DNA of 6,128 nt from Cellvibrio sp. (GTDB taxonomy: Bacteria; Pseudomonadota; Gammaproteobacteria; Pseudomonadales; Cellvibrionaceae). The stretch lies in NCBI GenBank assembly GCA_021323495.1, contig JAJQJO010000248.1, positions 1-6,128 of the forward strand. Reading direction: 5' to 3'. A program made the position numbers and the translations under genes. The notes under the pieces were generated by a model that saw only the letters and a program-made list of their open reading frames with translations, searched no databases and was not told the DNA's origin. Each line of letters begins with the position of its first letter. The first letter of the stretch is position 1. Below are positions 1 through 6,128 of this stretch, piece after piece.

Positions 1-1
1 T

Positions 2-166
2 TTCGTGGAGTGGCATAAGCATAAGGGCATGACCCGTTTTTATCGCAAATTCTTTCGCGAAACCTATTCGATGCCACTGCTTTGGTTGGTGATTGCCGCT
101 ATCTGGAGCAGGTTTGGTTTAGTAGCAGTTGGAACTTTTTTCAGGAACCTCGCCAGACCCGATTAA
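2..166 (+). CDS. Glycosyltransferase family 2-like protein, C-terminal fragment
   Basis: An open frame enters from the left edge and gives 54 residues before a TAA stop; the start and catalytic domain lie outside the window. The visible tail opens with FVEWHKHKGMTRFYRKFF, a basic and aromatic stretch. This is followed by a hydrophobic segment around visible residues 24-45 (MPLLWLVIAAIW onward) and a short polar end. From memory, this tail resembles the C-terminus of bacterial family 2 glycosyltransferases of the rhamnosyltransferase type, which transfer sugars to cell-surface polysaccharide at the inner membrane. No GT-A fold motif such as DxD is visible, so the assignment rests on the tail alone. 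The stop is 38 bases before a strong hairpin terminator, consistent with this being the last gene of its transcript. It could be another membrane-associated envelope protein. Confidence 0.6.
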   Translation, partial: FVEWHKHKGMTRFYRKFFRETYSMPLLWLVIAAIWSRFGLVAVGTFFRNLARPD

Positions 167-204
167 TCCTGGACAAACATGAGGTTATCTTGCGAATAAA
201 TCGA

Positions 205-238
205 AAAAAAACCGCAGTTGAATAAACTGCGGTTTTTT
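205..238. terminator. Bidirectional rho-independent terminator between the glycosyltransferase and fadE
   Basis: A perfect 9-bp stem (ACCGCAGTT at 211-219 with AACTGCGGT at 225-233) encloses a 5-base loop. It is extended by A-T pairs between the A-run at 204-210 and the T-run at 234-238. The A-run on one side and T-run on the other give a U-tract in either direction. It lies 38 bases after the + strand glycosyltransferase stop and 22 bases after the - strand fadE stop, so it can end both convergent transcripts. Confidence 0.93.
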
Positions 239-260
239 ATTGCCGGACTAACCCGGATTA

Positions 261-2678
261 TTACAACTTATCAAACGCATCGGTTAACAGGCAATCGAAG
301 CGACGGGCATCGTATTCCACTACCCGCGCGACATCGTGCGGTTGGATAATATTTTTTTCTGCCGCATCTTTAGCCAGGGCCTCCGTAGTAGCGCCAGAAA
401 TTTTTCCACTATTTTTTGCCTTCAGGAATGCGTGCCATACTGGCCCTAACGAGAGCAGCAATTGGTAGGTGCTTTCTACGCGCCCGAAGGCATCTTCAGG
501 ATCGTGGCTGATGTAAAGATACTGCCCGAGCATTTGCCGTACCGGGTTTTCTTCCATAATCAGATCACCCAACTCACGAATTAAATTATCGTTGGGTTTG
601 GATACGATTTTTCCGCATGGCATTGCTACAAAACGAATTATTTTAGCGAGCCATGTGAGCGGGAAGTTATCGGCGAAATCGCGCAGTGCCTCCTGTGCAA
701 CAAACAATGAGCGAGTCAGTGCGTATTCCGCATGGGCATCTTCTGCACGGGTGCGCGGGTGCGCAGAGTGGAATTTCAAAATTGCGCTGGCAATAAATAA
801 TTGGCTATGCACATCGCCCAGGCGCGCTGACAATAATTCACGGCGCTTTAAATTTCCGCCCAATACTCCCAGTGCAATATCGGACATTGAAGCGAGTGCC
901 GCGCTCATCAAGTTAATGCGTTGGTACCAACGTTTGCTAAACGCATCTGCGTTGGCGGGTACACTACTCATGCGCCCACCGAGGAAACCCAATAGCTTGG
1001 TGCGCAGCATATTGCTGCAGATGTGACCGAGATGGCTGGTGAAAAGTTTATCGAACTTTTTCAGGCCTTCACCACCGTCGTCCAACTGCATGGCGATCAT
1101 TTCTTCAAACAGGAACGGATGGCAGCGCATAGCGCCCTGGCCGAATATCATTAATGAGCGGGTTAAAATATTCGCGCCCTCGACGGTAATCGCTACCGGC
1201 ACCGAATGATAAGAGGCGACGAGAAAATTGCGCGGGCCTTTTTGGATCGCGCGCCCGCCAACAACATCCATCGAATGTTCAACAGATTTGCGCATCATCT
1301 CGGTTGCGTGGTATTTCGCCATCGCGGTCATTACTGCCGGTGCGCCGCTTTCCAGGCCCTTGGTCACAAATTGGCGCATAGCTTCAAGTGTATATCCGCT
1401 CGCTGCAATATCGGCAGTTGCCTCCTGCACACCTTCAAACTTGCCGACTTCCATATTGAATTGGCGACGGATCCGCGTGTAAGCGCCAACCATCCGATAA
1501 TTCATTTCGCCACTGGCGGTAGACAATGCCGGCAATGAAACACCACGGCCAGCGCCGAGGCATTCGATCAACATGCGCCAACCTTTACCAGCCATAGCCG
1601 CGCCGCCAATAATCCAATCAACAGGGATAAAGACGTCGGTACCGAATATCGGGCCATTCATAAAAGGCGCGCCAGGATTGTGGCGCTGGCCGATTTCTAC
1701 GCCGGGGTGTTTAGCCGGAATCAGGGCGCAGGTAATGCCGTAATCTTTTTTTGCAGGGTCGCCGAGCAAGCCTTCAGGGTCATATACCTTGAACGCCAGG
1801 CCGACAACAGTGGCGACTGGGGCCAGGGTAATCCAGCGCTTGCTAAAGGTGAGTTTGAGACCAATCACCTCTTGACCTTCATGCATGCCTTTACAGACGA
1901 TACCCGTATCCGGAATCGAGCCGGCATCGGAACCTGCCTCCGGGCCCGTCAGACCAAAACAAGGTATTTCGGTACCATTTGCCAACCCCGGTAACCAGCG
2001 CTGACGCTGTTCTTCCGTGCCGTACTTGACTAATAATTCACCTGGTCCGAGGGAGTTGGGCACCATTGCGGTAACCGCTGCGGTACCTGAACGGCTGGCG
2101 ATTTTGCTCATGATACGGCTCTGCGCGTAGGGGCTGAAATCGCGCCCGCCGTATTCCTTAGGGATAATCAGGCCAAAAAAGTTTTTATCTTTGAGGTACT
2201 GCCAGGCTTCCGGTGGCAAGTCTTTGCGATTGTTCTGGATGTCCCACTCATCAAGCAGGGAGCATAATTCACTGACTTCGTTATCAATAAAGTGCTGCTC
2301 TTCAGCAGTAAGCTGGGGCAGGCTAATTTGGGCAAACTCATTCCAGTCCGGCTTGCCGCTAAACAATTCTTTTTCCCACCAGGTAGTCCCCGCTTCCAGC
2401 GCATCACGTTCGGTGGCGCTGATCGGCGGCATGGATTTTTTCAGCATGGAAAATACCGGCTTGGTCAACAGCGCACGGCGCACACTGCCGACATTTAGCA
2501 CCACCAACACCAACGCCAGGGGCACCACCAACCAGGGCGATAACATGGACGGCGTAATCGCGCCCAATACCAGCCAGGCGATAATGACTATTGAGGAGGC
2601 GGCAGCCAGTGCAACCTGGCGATAAGTTAACAGGGCAACCAATACCCATATCGCCAGCAGTGAAAGCAGTAACATCAT
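261..2678 (-). CDS. fadE: Acyl-CoA dehydrogenase FadE
   Basis: This 805-residue protein matches the FadE type (E. coli FadE is 814 aa). It oxidises acyl-CoA to trans-2-enoyl-CoA with FAD in the first step of beta-oxidation. The N-terminus has hydrophobic segments near residues 2-20, 22-40 and 47-63, which suggest inner-membrane anchoring. The acyl-CoA dehydrogenase N-terminal region follows (about 125-240), then the middle domain with TGPEAGSDAG at 244-253. The C-terminal helical domain (about 360-515) contains TVEGANILTRS, where E500 aligns with the family's catalytic glutamate position. Residues about 520-800 correspond to the DUF1974 domain specific to long FadE proteins. The ATG at 2678 is preceded by AGGGG with about 6 bases of spacing. 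A second ATG follows immediately and could serve equally. The gene is intact and ends just before a terminator. yeiR lies 141 bases upstream on the same strand. Confidence 0.97.
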   Translation of the reverse strand: MMLLLSLLAIWVLVALLTYRQVALAAASSIVIIAWLVLGAITPSMLSPWLVVPLALVLVVLNVGSVRRALLTKPVFSMLKKSMPPISATERDALEAGTTWWEKELFSGKPDWNEFAQISLPQLTAEEQHFIDNEVSELCSLLDEWDIQNNRKDLPPEAWQYLKDKNFFGLIIPKEYGGRDFSPYAQSRIMSKIASRSGTAAVTAMVPNSLGPGELLVKYGTEEQRQRWLPGLANGTEIPCFGLTGPEAGSDAGSIPDTGIVCKGMHEGQEVIGLKLTFSKRWITLAPVATVVGLAFKVYDPEGLLGDPAKKDYGITCALIPAKHPGVEIGQRHNPGAPFMNGPIFGTDVFIPVDWIIGGAAMAGKGWRMLIECLGAGRGVSLPALSTASGEMNYRMVGAYTRIRRQFNMEVGKFEGVQEATADIAASGYTLEAMRQFVTKGLESGAPAVMTAMAKYHATEMMRKSVEHSMDVVGGRAIQKGPRNFLVASYHSVPVAITVEGANILTRSLMIFGQGAMRCHPFLFEEMIAMQLDDGGEGLKKFDKLFTSHLGHICSNMLRTKLLGFLGGRMSSVPANADAFSKRWYQRINLMSAALASMSDIALGVLGGNLKRRELLSARLGDVHSQLFIASAILKFHSAHPRTRAEDAHAEYALTRSLFVAQEALRDFADNFPLTWLAKIIRFVAMPCGKIVSKPNDNLIRELGDLIMEENPVRQMLGQYLYISHDPEDAFGRVESTYQLLLSLGPVWHAFLKAKNSGKISGATTEALAKDAAEKNIIQPHDVARVVEYDARRFDCLLTDAFDKL

Positions 2679-2819
2679 GTTTGACCCCTGAAAGGTTTTG
2701 TTTTTGTGAGCTTCAAATAAGAACTCTACCCTTAACCTTAGCTCAATACCGTTAAGTTGGTGCGATTTTCTGCGTCATATCGAACCCGATCGGGTAATCC
2801 GCGCACCATAAAAGACCAT
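2679..2819. promoter_or_regulatory. fadE upstream region with nested symmetric elements
   Basis: This 141-base gap lies between the yeiR stop and the fadE start, both on the - strand. I see no gene in it and no hairpin followed by a T-run, so no intrinsic terminator for yeiR is evident. It contains a 12-bp perfect palindrome (ACCCGATCGGGT, 2784-2795), flanked by the inverted pair TGGTGCG (2758-2764) and CGCACCA (2802-2808). It also holds a repeat TACC[C/G]TTAA at 2727-2735 and 2747-2755. No -35/-10 pair on the fadE strand is close enough to consensus to call. An operator role for these elements is inference. They do not look like the FadR or PsrA sites I know from fatty acid regulons. Confidence 0.4.
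2784..2795. repeat. 12-bp perfect palindrome upstream of fadE
   Basis: ACCCGATCGGGT reads identically on both strands. It is centred about 111 bases upstream of the fadE start codon and 25 bases beyond the yeiR stop. It sits inside a wider 7-bp inverted repeat (2758-2764 with 2802-2808). It could be a dimeric regulator site for fadE, or simply a structure in the yeiR 3' end. Confidence 0.5.
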
Positions 2820-3902
2820 TTAATCCTCATTGATTAATCGACATCCAAGAAGTTCAGCTTCCAACTCATCCACTGCCATTTGTTCGTCATTGATTAGTTC
2901 TATACGACTATCGAGCAATTCTGGCTCAGCTTCGACATCATCACCGAGCATTAAGGGTTTTACGCTGAGCACACCATTTTCTGCGTTAAACATGTACACG
3001 CCTTGATCAGTATTCATTACTGCCTTGGCCCGCACCAGATTCAACCCAGTCATCCACCCAAAAAGTGGATTAAAACCAAATTGGATTGCCGGTTGGAACA
3101 GCCAACCACAGGAATAAAAACCCTGGCCCTGGTTTTCGCGGCGCAAATAATCCTGTCCTTCCGGCAATTGAATTGCGGCATTATAAAGTTCGCGCTGGGG
3201 ATTAAGACTATTGCGTTGCGCGGTGTGATGCTGGGGATGTTCCAGTTGACGGGCGGTGCGTGGATAATCCAGCCATGCCAATTCAAGCTGGCCTTGGACC
3301 ACTGCATAGGCAGCTTGTTTGGCGGGATTAAAACGGCTGACCAAATCGTCAAAATTGGCGCGGTCAGCAGGCGAACATAGATCAGTTTTATTGGCAACCA
3401 ACACATCGGCCACCGCCAGCTGGTCTTTGAAATTGGGATTGTCGGCGTACCGGCTATCCACCAATTTACGCGGATCGACCAATGTAATAGTCGCGCGCAA
3501 ATCGAGCACCGAATCGTAATACTCGCCAGTGAGAGTATTGATAATTTCTTCCGGGTGACCAAGGCCGGTTGGCTCGATAATAATGCGATCAGGTTTAGTT
3601 TTAGCGATTAGCATATTCAATGCAATTTTCATCGGCAGCCCTGCCACACAACAAATACAACCCCCCGGTACTTCGCGTACGTGCGCGTTGGTATTTTTTA
3701 ACAGGGCACCATCAATACCAATTTCACCGAATTCATTGACCAATACCGACCAAACCTCATTTACCGGTTTGGTACTGAGCAGATGGGTGATTGCTGTGGT
3801 TTTCCCCACGCCTAAAAAACCGGTGATGATATTGGTGGGGATAATTTCTTTGTTGGATGCGGATGTTTTTCCTATGGAAGTACTATTGCCGGACGGGTTC
3901 AT
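2820..3902 (-). CDS. yeiR: Zinc-binding COG0523 GTPase YeiR
   Basis: The protein is a P-loop GTPase of the CobW/COG0523 family, 360 residues from the ATG at 3902. It has Walker A GFLGVGKT (28-35), the NEFGEIGIDG segment (56-65), the family metal motif CICC (82-85), a Walker B-type IIIEPTGLG (107-115) and the guanine-specificity motif NKTD (171-174). A CobW C-terminal-like domain follows from about 255. The stretches VNEFGEIGIDGALL, IEPTGLGHP, DLRAT and SRIELI closely recall E. coli YeiR, whose GTPase activity responds to zinc. It probably allocates or stores zinc in the cytoplasm. A small His cluster (H222, H225, H226) might add metal ligands. The frame runs back to a TTG at 3965, but that adds 21 residues and lacks a good ribosome site. 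The ATG is the nearest normal start to the P-loop, and even so leaves a longer N-terminus than in E. coli. No Zur box is evident upstream. Confidence 0.9.
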   Translation of the reverse strand: MNPSGNSTSIGKTSASNKEIIPTNIITGFLGVGKTTAITHLLSTKPVNEVWSVLVNEFGEIGIDGALLKNTNAHVREVPGGCICCVAGLPMKIALNMLIAKTKPDRIIIEPTGLGHPEEIINTLTGEYYDSVLDLRATITLVDPRKLVDSRYADNPNFKDQLAVADVLVANKTDLCSPADRANFDDLVSRFNPAKQAAYAVVQGQLELAWLDYPRTARQLEHPQHHTAQRNSLNPQRELYNAAIQLPEGQDYLRRENQGQGFYSCGWLFQPAIQFGFNPLFGWMTGLNLVRAKAVMNTDQGVYMFNAENGVLSVKPLMLGDDVEAEPELLDSRIELINDEQMAVDELEAELLGCRLINED

Positions 3903-4020
3903 ATCACGCTGCACTCTTAAGCCAGGAACGGAAATCAAAAACGGAAGCCAGACATGGAAATCCAATACTGGAGACTCATCCGCAATATTCTACACACCCA
4001 CCTCTGGTAAAGGGGCAACC

Positions 4021-4063
4021 GCGCCACCAATTATCCCGATCACAAAACTTAACCCGGTGGCGC
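4021..4063. repeat. 8-bp perfect inverted repeat in the divergent promoter region
   Basis: GCGCCACC (4021-4028) and GGTGGCGC (4056-4063) are exact reverse complements separated by 27 bases. The right arm touches the proposed -35 element of the yebE-like gene. This geometry would suit a regulator binding two half-sites, or a hairpin in the leader of a - strand transcript. Neither is shown by sequence alone. Confidence 0.5.
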
Positions 4064-4091
4064 TTGTTTTTAGGTTGAGCCAACCCCATGA
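4063..4091 (+). promoter_or_regulatory. Candidate sigma-32 (heat-shock) promoter for the yebE-like gene
   Basis: CTTGTTT (4063-4069) is followed after 14 bases by CCCCATGA (4084-4091). The known RpoH consensus is roughly CTTGAAA, 11-16 bases, then CCCCATNT. The CTTG and CCCCAT cores match exactly; the AAA of the -35 is TTT here. Transcription would start near 4098, giving a leader of about 40 bases to the ATG at 4139. A sigma-70 reading of the same stretch is weaker. Confidence 0.35.
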
Positions 4092-4126
4092 ATCAATGCG
4101 AAACAAGCGTAGTGAATAAAGCCACA

Positions 4127-4131
4127 GAGGA
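4127..4131 (+). promoter_or_regulatory. Ribosome binding site that sets the yebE-like start
   Basis: GAGGA lies 7 bases before the ATG at 4139, an ideal Shine-Dalgarno arrangement. The earlier in-frame ATG at 4088 has no comparable site and overlaps the proposed -10 box. Confidence 0.8.
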
Positions 4132-4138
4132 TACAGGA

Positions 4139-4873
4139 ATGAATACCACTGATTTACTTAACCAATTATTGAAAGCGGGCACTGGTTTAGTCCAAAACAA
4201 AGGTGGCTCGGCGCCAACCGGCAGCTGGCAGCAATCGCCCAACCCCCAAACACCTGCGGATAATTCGCTGCTGGGGGGCTTGGCAGGATTATTATCCGGC
4301 AAAAGCGGCGCTGCGCTTGCCGGCGGCGTAGTGGGCTTATTACTTGGCAGCAAACAAGGCCGCAAGATGGGTGGCACAGTATTAACTTACGGTGGCCTGG
4401 CCGCACTCGGCGCTATGGCCTACAAAGCGTATGGCGATTGGCAGGCGAAAAATAATGTTGCCACTACTGCCGGGCCGCAAACTATTGATCGCGTTCCCGT
4501 TGTCCAAGCTGAACAACATAGCCGTGCGATCCTTATTGCATTGATTGCTGCTGCGAAAGCTGATGGCCATGTTGATGAGCGCGAGCGCCAACTGATTGAT
4601 GGCGAAATCAATAAGCTGACGCAAGACCATAATCTGGTCGCCTGGTTTGAACTTGAACTGAAAAAACCGCTCGATCCCACCGCGATCGCCGCTGTTGCAA
4701 CCACGCCTGAAATCGCTGCTGAAATGTATTTGGCCAGTATTTTGGCGGTCGATGAAGAGAACTTTATGGAGCGCGCCTATTTGCAAGAACTTGCAAAGCA
4801 ATTGCGTTTGGAACCTGCACTTCAGGTTGAATTGAATACCCAGGCAAAACAAGCGATACAACTGTGTAAGTAA
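4139..4873 (+). CDS. yebE: DUF533 (YebE-like) inner-membrane protein with TerB-fold domain
   Basis: The protein has 244 residues; E. coli YebE is about 219. It starts with a short amphipathic stretch (MNTTDLLNQLLKAG). A Gly/Ser/Pro-rich linker (about 20-43) follows, then a glycine-rich hydrophobic region at about 45-96 that can form one or two membrane segments split by the basic SKQGRK. The C-terminal region, about 122-242, has the TerB-like helical pattern, with AKADGHVDERE near 139-149 and VDEENFMERAYL near 204-215. These carry the acidic residues and ME-R-YL signature of DUF533. The biochemical role of this family is not established; in E. coli it belongs to the envelope-stress (Cpx) responsive genes. 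TerB-fold acidic surfaces have been linked to metal binding, which would fit the flanking zinc GTPases, but that is inference. The gene stands alone, divergent from yeiR and convergent with the ZigA-type gene. Confidence 0.88.
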   Translation: MNTTDLLNQLLKAGTGLVQNKGGSAPTGSWQQSPNPQTPADNSLLGGLAGLLSGKSGAALAGGVVGLLLGSKQGRKMGGTVLTYGGLAALGAMAYKAYGDWQAKNNVATTAGPQTIDRVPVVQAEQHSRAILIALIAAAKADGHVDERERQLIDGEINKLTQDHNLVAWFELELKKPLDPTAIAAVATTPEIAAEMYLASILAVDEENFMERAYLQELAKQLRLEPALQVELNTQAKQAIQLCK

Positions 4874-4898
4874 AAGCTGGCTGGACTTATCAATAAAC

Positions 4899-4934
4899 CG
4901 GCAATCGATATTATTGGATTGCCGATTTTATTTT
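4899..4934. terminator. Bidirectional terminator between the yebE-like gene and zigA
   Basis: A perfect 8-bp stem (CGGCAATC at 4899-4906 with GATTGCCG at 4917-4924) has a 10-base loop and is followed on the + strand by ATTTTATTTT. It lies 25 bases after the yebE-like stop. On the - strand it follows the zigA stop by 22 bases, with a weaker T-rich tail (GGTTTATTG), so it probably serves both convergent genes but favours the + direction. Confidence 0.85.
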
Positions 4935-4946
4935 CACGACTACATT

Positions 4947-6128
4947 TTAATGTGCTTCATTTGTTATCCATGAGGGAAATGGATCTGTCAATGTTTCCCA
5001 ATAATCCTTTCCCTGCATTAATTCATCATCAGTCAATAAACAATTATCCAATTGTGCAGTAGTTCCTTCTCTATCGAGGTGCTGGCCAATAAACACTAAT
5101 TCCTGACGCATATCGCCAAACGGTTCTTGCCATTTTTCCATTATGGAATCGATATCTTCTTGCTCGGCAGGCCAATTTTCTGCTGGAATCGCTTTCCAGA
5201 ACATTCCCGCCGCACCATGCTGGGCAATACCACCTGCCTGACTCCATTGCCCCGCCCACTCTGGACGCGACGCCAGCCAAAAAAATCCTTTTGATCGCAG
5301 CAGCTTTCCGGCGATAGCTGGTTTGGCGAAAAATTTATAAATTTTCTCCGGATGAAATGGCCGACGTGCGCGGTATACAAAACTACTGATGCCATATTCC
5401 TCCGTTTCGGGCAGGTGTTCACCGCGCATTTCCTTGAGCCAGCCAGGAGCTTGTTGTGCTTTTTCAAAATCAAACTGCCGGGTATCAAATATTTTATCCA
5501 GTGGTACTTGCCCTTTGATTATGGGAATTATTTCAGCAGCGGGATTCAAGCTACGCAAAATTGCCTCAAGCTCGATCAGTTGTTGCGCGCTGATTAAATC
5601 GGTCTTGCTGATTAACAACAAGTTACAAAATTCAATTTGGTCAATTAATAAATCCGCCACATTGCGCTCATCTTCTTCTCCCAGACTTTCACCTGATTCT
5701 TGTAGCGAAAACGCATCGTAATAATCGTTTAAAAAATTGACTGCATCGACAACAGTGACCATGGTATCCAACCGCGCAATGTCCGACAGGCTCTGGCCAT
5801 GTTCATCAGCAAAGGTAAAGGTTTCGGCAATTGGCAATGGCTCGGAAATACCGGTCGATTCAATAACCAGATAATCAAACCGTCCCTCGTTTGCCAAACG
5901 TGTTATCTCAATCAATAAATCTTCACGCAGCGTACAGCAGATACAACCATTGCTCATTTCCACCAACTTTTCTTCGGCCCGATTTAACCCAACCTGATTT
6001 TGAACCAACGCCCCATCAATATTCACTTCGCTCATATCGTTCACGATCACCGCCACCCGGCGATGTTCGCGATTATTTAAAATGTGGTTAAGCAAAGTCG
6101 TTTTTCCTGCCCCCAAAAATCCGGACAG
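4947..6128 (-). CDS. zigA: ZigA-type zinc metallochaperone GTPase, 5' end outside the window
   Basis: The frame is open to the right edge: the first visible residues are LSGFLGAGKTT, so only the short N-terminus before Walker A is missing. The TTG at 6116 lies inside the P-loop and is not the start. There are 393 visible residues, close to the roughly 400 usual for this subfamily. Motifs in visible numbering are Walker A GFLGAGKT (3-10), the metal motif CICC (62-65), Walker B-type LVIESTGISEP (87-97), a G4 motif reading SKTD (174-177) rather than NKxD, and the CobW C-terminal domain from about 240. The MRGEHLPETEEYG and RSKGFFWLASRP stretches are typical of ZigA/YciC-like COG0523 proteins. 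Such proteins are Zur-regulated in several bacteria and deliver zinc under starvation; in Acinetobacter ZigA supports the histidine-degrading enzyme HutH. Older annotations call it cobalamin synthesis protein P47K. An acidic loop (about 140-154) is present but no His-rich metal loop. The promoter and any Zur box lie outside the window. Confidence 0.9.
   Translation of the reverse strand: MSGFLGAGKTTLLNHILNNREHRRVAVIVNDMSEVNIDGALVQNQVGLNRAEEKLVEMSNGCICCTLREDLLIEITRLANEGRFDYLVIESTGISEPLPIAETFTFADEHGQSLSDIARLDTMVTVVDAVNFLNDYYDAFSLQESGESLGEEDERNVADLLIDQIEFCNLLLISKTDLISAQQLIELEAILRSLNPAAEIIPIIKGQVPLDKIFDTRQFDFEKAQQAPGWLKEMRGEHLPETEEYGISSFVYRARRPFHPEKIYKFFAKPAIAGKLLRSKGFFWLASRPEWAGQWSQAGGIAQHGAAGMFWKAIPAENWPAEQEDIDSIMEKWQEPFGDMRQELVFIGQHLDREGTTAQLDNCLLTDDELMQGKDYWETLTDPFPSWITNEAH

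Larger units (their letters stand above)
3903..4138. promoter_or_regulatory. Divergent promoter region between yeiR and the yebE-like gene
   Basis: This stretch of 236 bases separates two divergently oriented genes and must hold the promoters of both. On the + strand there is a sigma-32-like candidate (4063-4091). On the - strand a TAGAAT hexamer near 3988-3993 resembles a -10 box, but no good -35 lies at 16-18 bases from it. A perfect 8-bp inverted repeat (4021-4028 with 4056-4063) and a small hairpin-like GGTTG/CAACC (4073-4077 with 4081-4085) are also present. I see no additional gene in this stretch. Confidence 0.6.

Noticed and set aside
592..1026. 144-residue + strand open frame inside fadE
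   Set aside because: Lies wholly antisense to a well-supported fadE, and its product shows no recognisable domain; the same holds for the other + strand frames in 1206-2625.
3903..3965. 21-residue N-terminal extension of YeiR from a TTG codon at 3965
   Set aside because: TTG start without a good ribosome site; the ATG at 3902 already leaves ample sequence before the P-loop, and E. coli YeiR starts only a few residues before it.
4029..4055. CRP/Vfr-like half-site (TGTGATC on the - strand)
   Set aside because: Only one half of the TGTGA-N6-TCACA pattern is present; the other half does not match.
3960..4060. Possible Zur box upstream of yeiR
   Set aside because: Searched for an AT-rich GTTATA-N-TATAAC type palindrome. 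The closest stretch, around the AATATT at about 3983-3990, lacks matching flanks.
4088..4138. Longer start for the yebE-like protein at ATG 4088
   Set aside because: No ribosome site, overlaps the proposed -10 box, and the ATG at 4139 has GAGGA at ideal spacing and begins with the family-like sequence.
4093..4861. Several - strand open frames across the yebE-like gene
   Set aside because: Antisense shadows of a gene with a clear family match; low-complexity products without a domain.
1..6128. Mobile element, CRISPR array, tRNA or riboswitch
   Set aside because: Almost the whole window is accounted for by intact conserved genes; the gaps are 73-236 bases and contain no periodic repeats, tRNA-like fold, transposase fragment or recognisable riboswitch core.

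Overview
The window reads as chromosomal DNA from a mid-GC gammaproteobacterium. The gene content and protein style (a FadE of the E. coli type, YeiR, a YebE-like DUF533 protein, a ZigA-type GTPase and a family 2 glycosyltransferase tail) would suit Cellvibrionales or Pseudomonadales, for example a Cellvibrio relative. The genus is an inference from remembered protein similarity, not something shown here. I see no mobile element, tRNA, rRNA or CRISPR array.

Layout, left to right: the 3' end of a probable glycosyltransferase on the + strand (2-166); a bidirectional hairpin terminator (205-238); fadE on the - strand (261-2678); a 141-bp gap holding several short symmetric repeats; yeiR, a zinc-binding COG0523 GTPase, on the - strand (2820-3902); a 236-bp divergent promoter region with an inverted repeat and a sigma-32-like promoter candidate; a YebE-like DUF533/TerB-fold membrane protein on the + strand (4139-4873); a second bidirectional terminator (4899-4934); and a second COG0523 GTPase of the ZigA type on the - strand (4947 to the window end, start missing).

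How the genes relate: FadE performs the first, FAD-dependent step of fatty acid beta-oxidation. It lies downstream of yeiR on the same strand with no obvious terminator between them, so read-through from yeiR is possible. YeiR and ZigA are distinct members of the CobW/COG0523 family and both point to zinc handling. They are not in one operon, because the oppositely oriented yebE-like gene and its terminator lie between them. A stress or metal theme for the yeiR-yebE-zigA block is plausible but inferred. All genes belong to known families, and I found no convincing new multi-gene system. The points most worth checking are the symmetric elements in the two promoter regions and the pairing of two zinc GTPases around a TerB-fold protein.
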